From Lucifuga dentata (lineage: Eukaryota; Chordata; Actinopteri; Ophidiiformes; Bythitidae), in assembly GCA_014773175.1 (NCBI GenBank), contig VXCM01003480.1:1-64000 (forward strand): 64,000 nucleotides of DNA, in the 5' to 3' direction. Of the stretch, positions 20,516 through 31,364 are shown one piece after another. The notes under the pieces were generated by a model. The model did not search any database. It was not told where the DNA came from and saw nothing but the letters and a program-made list of their open reading frames with translations. The position numbers and the translations under genes are program-made. Each line of letters begins with the position of its first letter. Position 1 is the stretch's first letter.

Positions 20516-23500
20516 ATGGCGTGGCCTGTCCAGTTCCTTTGCAAGACTCTTTGCACTGTTGGATTAGTTCTTCTCTACTATGTCTTCTCTATAGGCATCA
20601 CCTTCTATAACAAATGGCTGATGCAGGTAGGTGATCCAGCAAGTTTGGATTTCAAAATGAAGCACGTGTGACTTTGCTTAAGAGGCTGAATTGTGAATTT
20701 ATTGCCTCTTTTTCATGAGGAGGGAGTTGAGTAGTATCTCAGGAGCTTGAGCCAAAATCCTCCAGTTGGGGGAATAACAAACTTCCACTCAGCCTAGATG
20801 ACACTGTCTGTTTCTCTTTTGTCTCTCAGGACTTCCACTATCCGCTCTTCATGACGTTGGTTCATCTCCTCATCAACTTTTGCTTGTCGGCTCTGACCCG
20901 GCAGGCCATGCAGTGCCGGACCAGGAAACCCCGTGTCATGTTGAGCTGGAGAGACTACCTCTGTAAGATCGCTCCCACAGGTGAGACTTCACACAAAGTG
21001 CTCAGAGCAGGACTGCAAACTCAAATAACAAGACAGACAGAGACTGATAGCCAGCTCTTATCATGCTCACTGACTGATTTTGGTGAGGAATATACTGACT
21101 AAAGTCCATACTGATAGCAATATATCAGTCACATGTGCGAGAATGTTAAGCACTATGATATAACCATTGTCTTTAGCAGTCGTACATGCATAAATTTGCT
21201 TTATGTATTATGGTTGATTTGTTTAATCCAGCCATTGCAGACCATTTGGATGCGATTGCCCATTTTATACTTTGTCTAATCAGAAAAAGTGCTGTACATC
21301 TATGTACATGTCAAAATGTCCCATTCAGTTCTTTATGCCACAGCTTCACAGTTCATAATAACAACATAGGCTATAGGTAATAATATATATAGGTAATCAG
21401 GTAATGCAACCACATCTTGTTTGCATGATTTTAGGTTTGTATCAGGTTGCTTGTTACTGAGAGTCCTTAATCTGTTTCTCTTACCCAGCATTGGCCACAG
21501 CACTAGATATTGGGCTTTCCAACTGGAGCTTCCTCTTCATCACCATCAGCTTGTAAGTTTCTCTTTATGTTCTGGGATTGGTAAGATTTTGAAGTGTGGA
21601 ACTACATTTAGTTGGGCTTTTAGATAAAAGGCACTAGCCAGAACTGCCAATCTAGACACAAATCTTGCACATTTTCCCAACCATTAGTTCCATGTTATGT
21701 TGTTAGACTTTCAAGGACTATAATGGTGGTTTTTTGCATGATTGAGCCCAATAAATACTATCTGCATGTTTCCCAAAATATAAAACTGTATTTTAGTTTT
21801 TGTTTTATTTTGCCAAATCCCCTAATCTTTCAACATCAAGGTCATACACTCACCTTAAAATTCAATATTTTGCCTGCTAACATATATGCACGACTGTAGA
21901 AGGCACAGCCGCTTTAATTTCTTGGTAAAAGCAGTTTTCTTAACTTTACTTGACTTTACGTGTATTTCATAATGAACAAATATTTTGTGTGTTGCTTAAG
22001 GTACACCATGACCAAGTCTTCAGCTGTGCTCTTTATTCTCTTTTTCTCCTTGGTCTTCAAACTAGAGGAGCCGGTGAGTGAAATGCATTTGAATCATGGG
22101 AAACTTATGCAAACAAAATCAGCCATGCAGACTGAAATAGGATGGCTATTTGTGCTCATAATATGTCAAAATATGAAAATATGGAACTGTTAAACCTCTA
22201 TATTATTATGAAATGTTGAAACAGCCCCTTTTGATATACTCTCTTTATGTTAATACTCTTTGTCTTACCGTTCCTGCCTCTCTGGACCAGAACCCATTCC
22301 TAATCCTGGTGGTCCTGCTGATCTCCAGCGGTCTGTTCATGTTTACATTTCAGTCGACCCAGTTCAATCTAGAGGGCTTCATCTTGGTGCTGCTGGCGTC
22401 CTTCTTAGGGGGGATCCGCTGGACCCTCACCCAGGTCCTCATGCAGAAAGCAGAGCTGGGTAAGTGTTGTGTCTCGTGACGTGAAATATATCATACTACA
22501 TCTGGCTGGAAGTATCACAAATTTCCAAAAAGGTTTCTCTTTTTTTTGTCAGCACTAGAAACTCAAAATGAATGTAATTGAAACTTGGGCAGCACAAATT
22601 GAACTATTATTCAGTTCTTATCCTGATATTAACAAAAGCCTTTAAAAGAACAATATTCAGCTGGTTGGAGAGTATACTAATGAATAAAAAAATGAATACC
22701 TGTATTTGGAAATGTAGATGGAGGCAGAATCCTCTACATCCTCATGAGGACAAATGCTGAATGAAAACTAGTTAAGAAAATCTTTGGCTGACATAGATGT
22801 ATATTCACATTAGAGTTAAAAGTTCTCAGAATGGAACAAATAAAAGCAGGGAGGATAAGACCCAAGAACATTTTGCATAAAATTGCCAGAAGAGGTTTAA
22901 TTAGTTTTTACACAACATTTTTGTTTTCATTTGTCTCAATGTCTCTCTGCTTGAACTTTCCTTCTCACATTGTTTCCTTCTTCAGGCCTTCAGAACCCAA
23001 TAGACACCATGTACCACCTACAACCTCTCATGTTCATGGGTCTCTTTCCCCTTTTCCTGTATAACGAAGGTGAGATGTAGCAGTTTGTCATGTTTATCTT
23101 ATCACTTATCAGTATCTTCGGTGCAAGACGTTTCTGTGGTGAGACGATTGTCAGTGACAGATTGATTCCTGGTGATTTTCCTCCTAACATCAACTCACTG
23201 TTAACATATTCAGTCTTGCTCTTTATGTTGGGCAGCAGGTAACAAGTAACTGCAGATACTGCAGCTAACAATTTACTTGTTAGCTACATTTACATACACT
23301 CAGTGGCCGAAAAATAGAAACGCTTATCCAATACAACAGTCCTGCAATAAATACTATCTCACCTAAAATGCTGAGTTTTTCTTCAGACTGCTATTCAAGT
23401 TGTTTGCAGGCTCAATTTCATGACACACTTTTGAGGCTGTACTTTGTGGAGGTGTTATATTAGACTGCCTTATTTTTAAGGGTTTCTATTATTTTTCCCA

Positions 23501-25235
23501 CCTCATTCACTTACATGGAGGAGCCAAAATATTAGAAACATGATATACAATATAATGTAGTCCAGTAAAACAACAAGAGCTGAATCAACAACTCTCTGAT
23601 CGTGTCATCAGCATTTGAAAGCAATTGAAAAGTATTAGTTTGATTAAGTTAGTATTTACTACAGGACTGTTGTATTGGATTGTATTACACAAGAACAAGT
23701 GTTTCTATTTTTCTGGCCACTGAGTGTATATGCCTATCATGCAGTCATTGTGTGATAGCTGTTACGATCAAGGTCAGACTCTTTTTATGTTAATGCAATC
23801 AAGCTTTATGTCAGATTAAGCACAAGTGCATGATCATTAAATAAATAATCATAAAAATGAAATCACTCTTAAGCATTTACAATCTCTCTCTCTCTCCCTA
23901 TTCTCTCTCTCCTCTGTCTGACTCCAGGGCTGAGCCTCAGCACCTCAGAAAAGTTATTCCGGGTGTCGGAGCTCTCCCCTCTCCTGTATTCCCTTTTCAC
24001 ACTGAGCATCGGCGGCTCTCTGGCCTTTGGTTTAGGATTTGCAGAGTTCCTGCTAGTTTCCCGAACTTCCAGCCTCACTTTATCCATATCAGGAATCTTT
24101 AAGGTAATTCCGTGTGTTAGCTTTCCTTTCAAACCAGTTAGTCAACACACAGCTATCTGATCCAGATGAGTAGTAGTGCTGGTTTTAGCTTTTAGTGCTT
24201 TAGGGTGGGTGTTTAATGTTTGATAATGGTTTGATAAAATAGCATCTAATGCTCATCTTACATACTTTAAATAGTAAAACTGAACTTTTTTCTAATACAC
24301 CCTTAATTTGTTATTCTCTTTTCTTCTTGTAGGAGGTGTGTACTCTGCTTTTGGCAGCACGTCTGGGAGATAAAATGAATGCCATGAACTGGCTGGGATT
24401 TGTTGTGTGTCTGTCTGGCATTTCCTTGCATGTGGGGCTGAAGACTTATTACTCCAAAAGTAAGGGTCCACTATGCTGGTTGAACTTGAAGGACCATACT
24501 GCCCATTTTGCATATTTGAGCCTAATATATTTAATTTTCATACATATAAGGTTACTGACAATCATTTCCCAAAGGATAAACCCGTATTTCAGTTTTCCTG
24601 ATATTTTACAAAATCTCTTAATCTTTCAAAATCGAATATTCAAGCAATATACCCACCTTAAAAATCGATGTTTCATCTGCTAAGTTACACTGCATTATGA
24701 AGTCACAGTCGTTTAAATTTTTCGATAAATGCAGGTCTTGTTTTGGGACGATATTCCCTGTTGGAGACATACATTCACTCCTCACTTTTTATTGCGCTTA
24801 AATGCTAAAATTTATGAAACTTAAAAAAATCCTGAATACACACGTTGTTCGCGATGATGGATTACCTATCCCAAGAACGTTTCAAGTATCAACAAGTTGA
24901 TTTTAATAGTGTACCAGAATGAACTGAAAACAATGGCAACCTGGAAAGTAGCAAAAAATGGGTGGTATGGTCCTTTAATTCAGTATACACTAAGTACAAA
25001 TGTGCACCGGTATATTACAAAGATTGCTTTCATGCTGCGTGCCTGTTTTAATGTAATGACTAATCAATTTTGTGATATTTTCTCCTCAGATAAGAGCTCT
25101 TCACTGAGGCAGCTCAGCAGTAAAAGCCCTGAGCTGGAGCTGCCATTACTGCGGCAGAACGAAGTCAAGGATGAGGATTCCACTGCTGATGAATACAATG
25201 ACGAGGACGAGGAACAAGAAATCATGTTGCACTGA
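20516..25235 (+). CDS. slc35c2: Solute carrier SLC35C2, GDP-fucose-transporter-like (nine coding exons)
   Basis: A ten-helix nucleotide-sugar-transporter-family protein of the early Golgi, linked in mammals to GDP-fucose supply and Notch fucosylation. Coding exons: 20516-20626, 20830-20980, 21489-21552, 22001-22073, 22291-22459, 22986-23069, 23928-24103, 24333-24459, 25090-25235. All phases fit and yield 366 residues (human about 365). Recognisable blocks: [85 protein letters not shown] and [16 protein letters not shown]. The C-terminus is acidic and ends QEIMLH. The start at 20516 ([11 protein letters not shown]) is the only Met after an in-frame stop upstream and matches the family N-terminus in length. 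Introns 3, 6 and 8 (after 21552, 22986-23069 and 24459) carry transposon copies, one beginning 30 bases after the donor at 24460. Confidence 0.96.
21712..21945. mobile_element. Degraded fragment of the TTAA-type element
   Basis: CAAGGACTATAATGG, then GAGCCCAATAAATAC and CACCTTAAAATTCAAT, match the 5' half of the older subfamily (compare 8790 onward). No 3' terminus is found. It lies in slc35c2 intron 3. Confidence 0.55.
23297..23726. mobile_element. TA-flanked inverted-repeat element (Tc1/mariner-like MITE)
   Basis: Starts CACTCAGTGGCCGAAAAATA and ends TTTTTCTGGCCACTGAGTG, with TA on both sides. The arms continue further in (CCAATACAACAGTCCTG against CAGGACTGTTGTATTGG). It is 430 bases with no transposase frame and lies in slc35c2 intron 6. 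Confidence 0.8.
24490..24974. mobile_element. TTAA-flanked non-autonomous element
   Basis: Begins AGGACCATACTGCCCATTTT after a mutated TTGA and ends GGTGGTATGGTCCT before TTAA (24975-24978). About 485 bases, in slc35c2 intron 8. Confidence 0.8.
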
Positions 25236-25881
25236 CTTCAAAAGATGTGGTCCACTATAGTCTTGGATTGTTTTCATAACACTCATTCCTTTGCAACTTT
25301 TCCTTTACTTCCTGCTGCAGAGCCTCCAAAACTGTTCCATTTTTTAACTGGGACACACTGCCACAAAAAAGCAGGATGAGCCTCTTTAGGATTTTCTTCT
25401 CTGCTGATCATGTCTTCAGCTCATATCCTTCAGTCTGAGGAGTTCTTTACCAACTGTACAATGCCTTTACACTTCGAACATGACACACGTTAAGAATTTC
25501 TGCCTTAGGGGAGCTTAGAAAAAGTAGCAAATACATGCAGGTGCCAAGAAAGTATGATGTATGGAAACAGGAAGGACGTTAAAGGAATACCTTGACACAT
25601 TTGAATTGTAGTCGGTCATTTTTCTTTGTCAGACAGTTTATTTTTGTGAACTGTTGGTATTGACATTCTTTGAAACTCAGGGGAATAAAGTAGCAAATGC
25701 CAAGGTATCCCTTTATCGTGCAGTTTAAGTCTGAATGTGGTTTTACATCTGATGTCCTAATATTGAAGCAGATCACAATAAGACTGAACTCATTCATTTC
25801 ATTTCTCGGTTAGCTCTGCTGACTGAACATCAGGCATTTCTAACATTAAAACGGCGAGTTCACAGGGTTGACTGAGCATGG

Positions 25882-25887
25882 AATAAA
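25882..25887 (+). terminator. Polyadenylation signal of slc35c2
   Basis: AATAAATAAAA cluster about 650 bases after the stop codon. An earlier AATAAA at 25683 is an alternative. Confidence 0.5.
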
Positions 25888-25899
25888 TAAAATGTCATT

Positions 25900-27530
25900 T
25901 TATTATCTCAAGAGATGAAATGACTGTAACTTAATGTGCCTTGTTAATTTCTCAACTGAAAAGTCAAGATAACTTCTCTAAAGGGTTATTTTTAAAATCA
26001 ATGATTAGTACAATAATTATGTAACTGCTTCAATTAAAAACTATTTAAGAAAGCAAAATGTTTTCGTATGTTTCTTGAACCATTTAAGTTTAATTTTTTT
26101 GTTTTTTCTGTAGCACTGCTGCAATATACAAACAAATTAAGTGTAAAAAAAAGATTTTCACTAATGCCACATACATACAGTATTTTGCATTCTGAGCTTC
26201 ACATGTGTGATACACTTCAACATGCTATGTGTGCTTCCTGTTTGCTCATGAATGTAATTGGATTTCAGTGAACTCTTGGCTATAGATTTACCCATTAAGC
26301 GTTAAGATGCCTTGATAACACGAAAGCTCATTGCTGTAATTGAATTTATTTACTATTTAGTGGCAATTAGCTTTATTCCCACAGGGAATAGAGGCTCTGT
26401 TTCGGGTAATTTCAAGAGCCAAGGAAAGTACAATATATCCTCTGTTACTTTTAGGTTACTTGGCATGAAAAAAATTTGAATGTGTAGCTAAATTTGTCAG
26501 AAACCCCCACACACAGGTTACCTGACCACCACACAGTTTGGAGAGGGAGCAAGCACCATTGTGTGAAGAGGGATCCAATCGGAGCATTAACTGTCAGCTT
26601 TTGTCAGGGGGGGGGGTTGGCTTTCCTGTTTTTTTTTTCCACTTGTGGGTTATATTCTATCTAGTGCTCAATTTGTGACATGTCTGCTCTTTCCTCAATT
26701 TGTGGACAATCAGTATCTCCACTTTCATCTTCTGATGTTAATACTAACTGACTCCTGTTTTGTTTGATCCACAGTGCTTCATTTGTTATAATGGGTGGGC
26801 CACCATTTTTTTTTAAAGGACCATGCCATCCATTCTTGCAAGAGAAGTTTGTAAGAGAATTTACAAAATATCAGGAAAGCTGAAATACGGTTTTATCCTT
26901 AGGGAAATGATTGTCAGTAACATTACGTGTATGAAAATTGAATATATTAGGCTCAAACATGCAAAATGGGTAGTATGTCCTTTAAAATTACCATATTTTT
27001 TGATGCTTTGTTGATGAAGACTTTCAACTTGTGTTTTTTCAGCTTTTGAAGCCATAGAGAAGATTTTACATTTGTATTAAAGATGTAGATCTTGGTGGTT
27101 TTTGAAAGCTTAGATGAAAGTTGATTGGCTTGCTTTGGTTTTGTTGTGTTCATTGATACGATCCATAAAAGTGGCTTCATAAATATCCATCCAGGCACCT
27201 GGGAAATGCTGCCAACCTGCACTCCTGTAGTTGAGTCTCAGAAAGTTTTTAGTTCTCTTCCAGCACAGCTGTTTGATAATTATTTCAGCAGAGACTAATG
27301 CAGTGTTCAGCTTGAGATAAACCAACATTATCTGAAGGCCTCTGCTTTCATCTTCTGATGATCAAAGTTGGATATAAAAATTTTCTTTAATCTTCTGCCA
27401 CATGTCCCACCCAGCAGGTTTCAGCAGAGTAGCACTTTGAAAGTTCCACAGCATTATTTACACAGATTTATTGGTGCTTTTGAAATATTGCAACTGGTTT
27501 TATTTGTGAAAGTTATGTTAATAATTTCCA
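25900..27530. other. Intergenic region
   Basis: AT-rich sequence between slc35c2 and the col20a1 upstream region. It holds one internally deleted TTAA element (26817-26981); otherwise nothing is recognised. Confidence 0.7.
26817..26981. mobile_element. Internally deleted TTAA-flanked element
   Basis: Both termini are present (AGGACCATGCC next to TTAA at 26813-26816; TAGTATGTCCT before TTAA at 26982-26985), but the core is lost, leaving 165 bases that are mostly terminal arm. Confidence 0.75.
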
Positions 27531-27630
27531 CACTAGCTTGCTAAATAGCCTAGAAATAACACAAGCTAGAAATCTCTATGGAATAGGAACTATATTGTGT
27601 TTACATGCCTTGTTTCCTGTGGAGGGTTTT

Positions 27631-27839
27631 TATAGCTTTCTGCGGGGTGCCACGCCCATGCTGCGGGAGCAGGAGGGCTTTATCTCGGTCAAGTCTCGGA
27701 TTTCACCCGAAGACTTCAGATAGACGTGATGGGGGGAGCTGGTTCACAGTTTAGCGGAACTTGTGCGTGTTGACATCCAACCTCTGGAATGCTCTGTGGA
27801 GAGTCCTGAAGGAACAACCTGGACTCACCAAACCGCCAG
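27631..27839 (+). promoter_or_regulatory. Candidate promoter and untranslated first exon of col20a1
   Basis: A GC-richer island in AT-rich surroundings. It carries a TATA-like TTTTATAG near 27,629 and ends AACCGCCAG followed by GTAAGA (27840), a strong donor. The next plausible acceptor on this strand in context is TTTTTTCAG at 31201, before the signal-peptide exon. That makes this a good candidate for the first exon of col20a1. The link is inferred. Confidence 0.4.
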
Positions 27840-30800
27840 GTAAGACCTTACCTGTCTCCTTTGAGAAGGCCTTAAATGTATTTTATCGCTTGTGTTAAGC
27901 AGTGTGTATCATAGACCTCTATGTGTCAAAAGGTTTTAGGTAAAAGACTGAAAAACCATCTGGAAGTCACACACCCATCTGCGTTCCCACTGTCTCGTAT
28001 TGTTGGAGGAAGACTCACCTGTGGCCGCAGCACACCATATAAGAATTTAATATTAATACACCGACCATACTTAACAAAATATGCTAATTTTACTATTTTC
28101 CTCAAAATTTTAAACTCTGAAGCAAGACTACACATAATAAGGTAGAAAAAATAGATTAAATTAAGTTAAATTAGATAAAGTTTTCTTTATCAACAAGCAA
28201 GTGAAACATTCATTTTAAAACAGTGGATGCTAGCAGTTGATAATTGTGAAACAGCTTTCAGATGCTAATTGCTTTAATTACTTGTGACTATAACATAGTG
28301 TTAATAACAATAATATTTTTTATACTGCTTTATGTTTATTACGCATCTTTGTAGCTAGTGAAACTTTATATCAGGTAAAATGGTTGGTAAAGTATATTTC
28401 AGTACATAGAAATGGCAGGCAGTGATTACCTGCATCCCTGAGTGTAAGAAATCTGCTTAATGAAAGGATGATTTAGCACAAATAAACTCATGCACATTTT
28501 TCTTCTATCTTATTCTCAGCACCTGGATGACCTGTTTAGTTTTGTAGAATTTAAGTAGTGTGAGGTGTCATTTTTTCCAGGTGAGGTCATTGTAAAAACA
28601 GTAAAGGCATCCATAAATGACTTGAGACTCTTTGACCTTATTCCAGTGGTATAAAAAAGCAATGCCTAGTAAATTAAACCCAATAGCACCTTAACGGATA
28701 ATCTTTCACATCCTGTCATGCCATAAAATACAGATCTAAAAATATTATTCAAAAAAAAAAAGGGGGGAGGGGGAAATGTACCATTTTTCACATGCATAGA
28801 AAATAATTAAATCTGACTCATTGAAAGAACGAAGCATACCTCAAATGTTACTTTTGTTTTTGATCAATCAAAACTTATATGGGCCAAATAATGGACTAAA
28901 TCAATACTTCATCATATATGATGTTAGTTTAATTTTAAAAAGTGGAAGCCTAAGGGGGGAAATTTGCAGCTTTTTTGTATTGGAATTGCGTAGTTTTGCT
29001 TAAAAATTATACTACATTAGATTAGATGGATTCAAATTTGTTGTCATTGAAACACAGTACAAGTACCATGACAATGAAGTACATTTTACATGTAAACAGA
29101 AACCAAAGTACGATTGAATTATGAGTACAAATACATTGTTCATGTATTAAGTGCTGATGTCCCAATTTTAGTCGGCTGTAAAAGTAATTTGATTGCATGT
29201 CTAAAGTCTAATTCAAAGGGGTTCTGACAAGGAGGAAACTCCACAACGCCTCTGGCTGGTTTACATGTAGATCCACCAACATTGCATAACGGTTCCCATC
29301 TTTTCCTCAGTGTCTGACAGGCAGGCAGACAGGAATGTGAAACATACGACTCAAGTAAAAACTCAGACTTTGCAACAATCAGGCAAGCAGATACATGTGA
29401 AGCATGAAAATCAAACACAACGAGAGCATCATGGTCATGTTACATGTTGTACATATTCGGTGGATATGAAGTGGTCTGATTTGTTTTAAGGCAGACTGGC
29501 AGTTTTCAACGGTACTCTGTACTATAATGATGCTGAATAACTGGATAATACAGTTAGAAACTTAAAACAAGACATTTGAATAAACGTATATTTTAAATCA
29601 TATGTATTTAAGATAAAATACGAGTGTTCCTGATGTATTTGTTTTTCTCTTTGCCACATCAGAATAAACATCATAATATTTATAAGCTGTAATAACAAGT
29701 AGCTACAAACTTAACTACCACACCATTGTACATATTAAAAGTTTGTTCACTCCAATGCAACTGAGTTTTTTTTTTTTTCTGAAGATATTAAATAAATGCT
29801 GTTTATAGAGAAACAGGACATTTGGCATTTGCTCATGAGCAATACACACTGTGGCTTACAAACCAGATTTGTGTGTCTGTAGTGCTTTTTAATCTCCCTA
29901 AAACATTTTTCATAATTTTGTACTGACTGCATTGATCTCCATTTTCCTGAATGGCAATAAATTACATATTTTTTAAATTGTTGATAGTATTTCTGTCTGT
30001 CTCATGTCTACAGCTTGTAGTATGATAATTGCAGTTAATTGCAGCTCCATCTGGCTGCCTTTTTGTTGAACAATGTTCTTATTCACAAGGGCAAAATGTC
30101 AGAGTTTATGCCATTTTTTTTTCCTAAGCTGCACCTGCCTACACAGTTTGCACCCATTAAGCAGCAATTCATAAGCTTCTGTCTAAATTATGGAATTCAT
30201 TTATTAAGATTTAATTAGACTTTTGACTCGACCTCCCCACTTCAAAAACAACAAACAATTTTTTTTTTTTAATGATGGCTGTATTCAGATATATTCTTAC
30301 AAAATGGTAACAATGGCACTTACAGATTAATGCACTATTTATTTTTCATCAGAGAAAAGGCATTAAACCATTTGAAAATGATGTGGTCAATTACAACTAG
30401 TACATATTTTTTCCTCATTTAAGGCTATTTCATATTGTCTGGTCTGCGGAATAGGACCATCAGAATCAGAAACTCTTATAAAACCTTAAGACTTCAGCGG
30501 AATTTTAAGCTTTATTTGTTAAGGTAGGAAGGGAACTAAAAGTTACACATGTACATAGTCTTGGCAGCTGCCAAGTATAATAGTTTACTGCTGTTTACAC
30601 TGTGATAGATTGGAAGTAGTTAGTGCCTTGCACAAAGGCAGTCCACTTGGCTCAGGAATTGTTTTTCTGTCCTTGAAACCTCGGAGAAGGAATGGAAGAC
30701 ATGTCTTTGATTCCTCAGATTTTATGGATCTTGCTGACAGTCTTATTCAGGAATCAGAAAAATAAATGTCGAACAACTAAAAATTGTGTAAAATCAACTG

Positions 30801-31201
30801 TACAAGCACCAATTAAAACAGTGTCAGAGTCCAAGCTGAGCGGACAGAATCAGTTAAAAAGTTTTACTGTATAGTACTTAAAGTGTTTGTCCTTTCAGAC
30901 AGAGATGTGTGAGTTTTATGGTCTTTTCAAGTGGTGTGTGAGTGTTAATATTACAGCCCTGTGTGTGTCATTAGCTGTGTGAAGTTTGAGGGTCTGTAAT
31001 GGAAACAGGCGCTGAAGCACCTGTACTGTGTCAGCCATAAAGCAGTTCCCATGGGAAAAAGTGACAATGAAAATGTAGAAATTGAACTTTTTGGACATAC
31101 AAGGTTTTCATTCTTTTGCCTCATTTCGCTAGCAGTGCTACAGATCCACTTTGTATAAATGCATATATAACTATAAAACTTTTACCGTGTTGTTTTTTCA
31201 G
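27840..31201. other. Probable first intron of col20a1 or intergenic region
   Basis: AT-rich sequence of 3.4 kb with no recognised gene or element. Open frames are short and unmatched. Confidence 0.5.
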
Positions 31202-31265
31202 ACCTCCAGGTTCCACTTAGTTTTCTCCATGTGTCATCTCCTCCTCCCCTCAACATCACCACCAC

Positions 31266-31296
<31 letters not shown>

Positions 31297-31364
31297 TTAC
31301 TCGCAAATGTTGTGTTTCCTGCTCAGTTTCCTCCTGCTGCTGGCCTCAGGGATCCATGGCCAAG
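31202..31364 (+). other. col20a1: col20a1 signal-peptide exon with (CAT)n in its leader
   Basis: The acceptor TTTTTTCAG ends at 31201 and the donor GTACAG starts at 31365. ATG at 31307 begins [19 protein letters not shown], a clear signal peptide. An in-frame ATG at 31229 would add 26 residues including ten serines encoded by the TCA repeat at about 31266-31300. Neither ATG has a purine at -3. I prefer 31307 because it places the hydrophobic core at the N-terminus. Confidence 0.75.

Noticed and set aside
20382..20567. 61-codon frame at the slc35c2 start
   Set aside because: Wrong frame. The SLC35C2 frame starts at 20516 and continues across the splice sites.
27538..27723. 61-codon frame in the GC-richer block at 27.6 kb
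   Set aside because: More likely an untranslated first exon; the frame ends before the donor site and has no recognisable domain.
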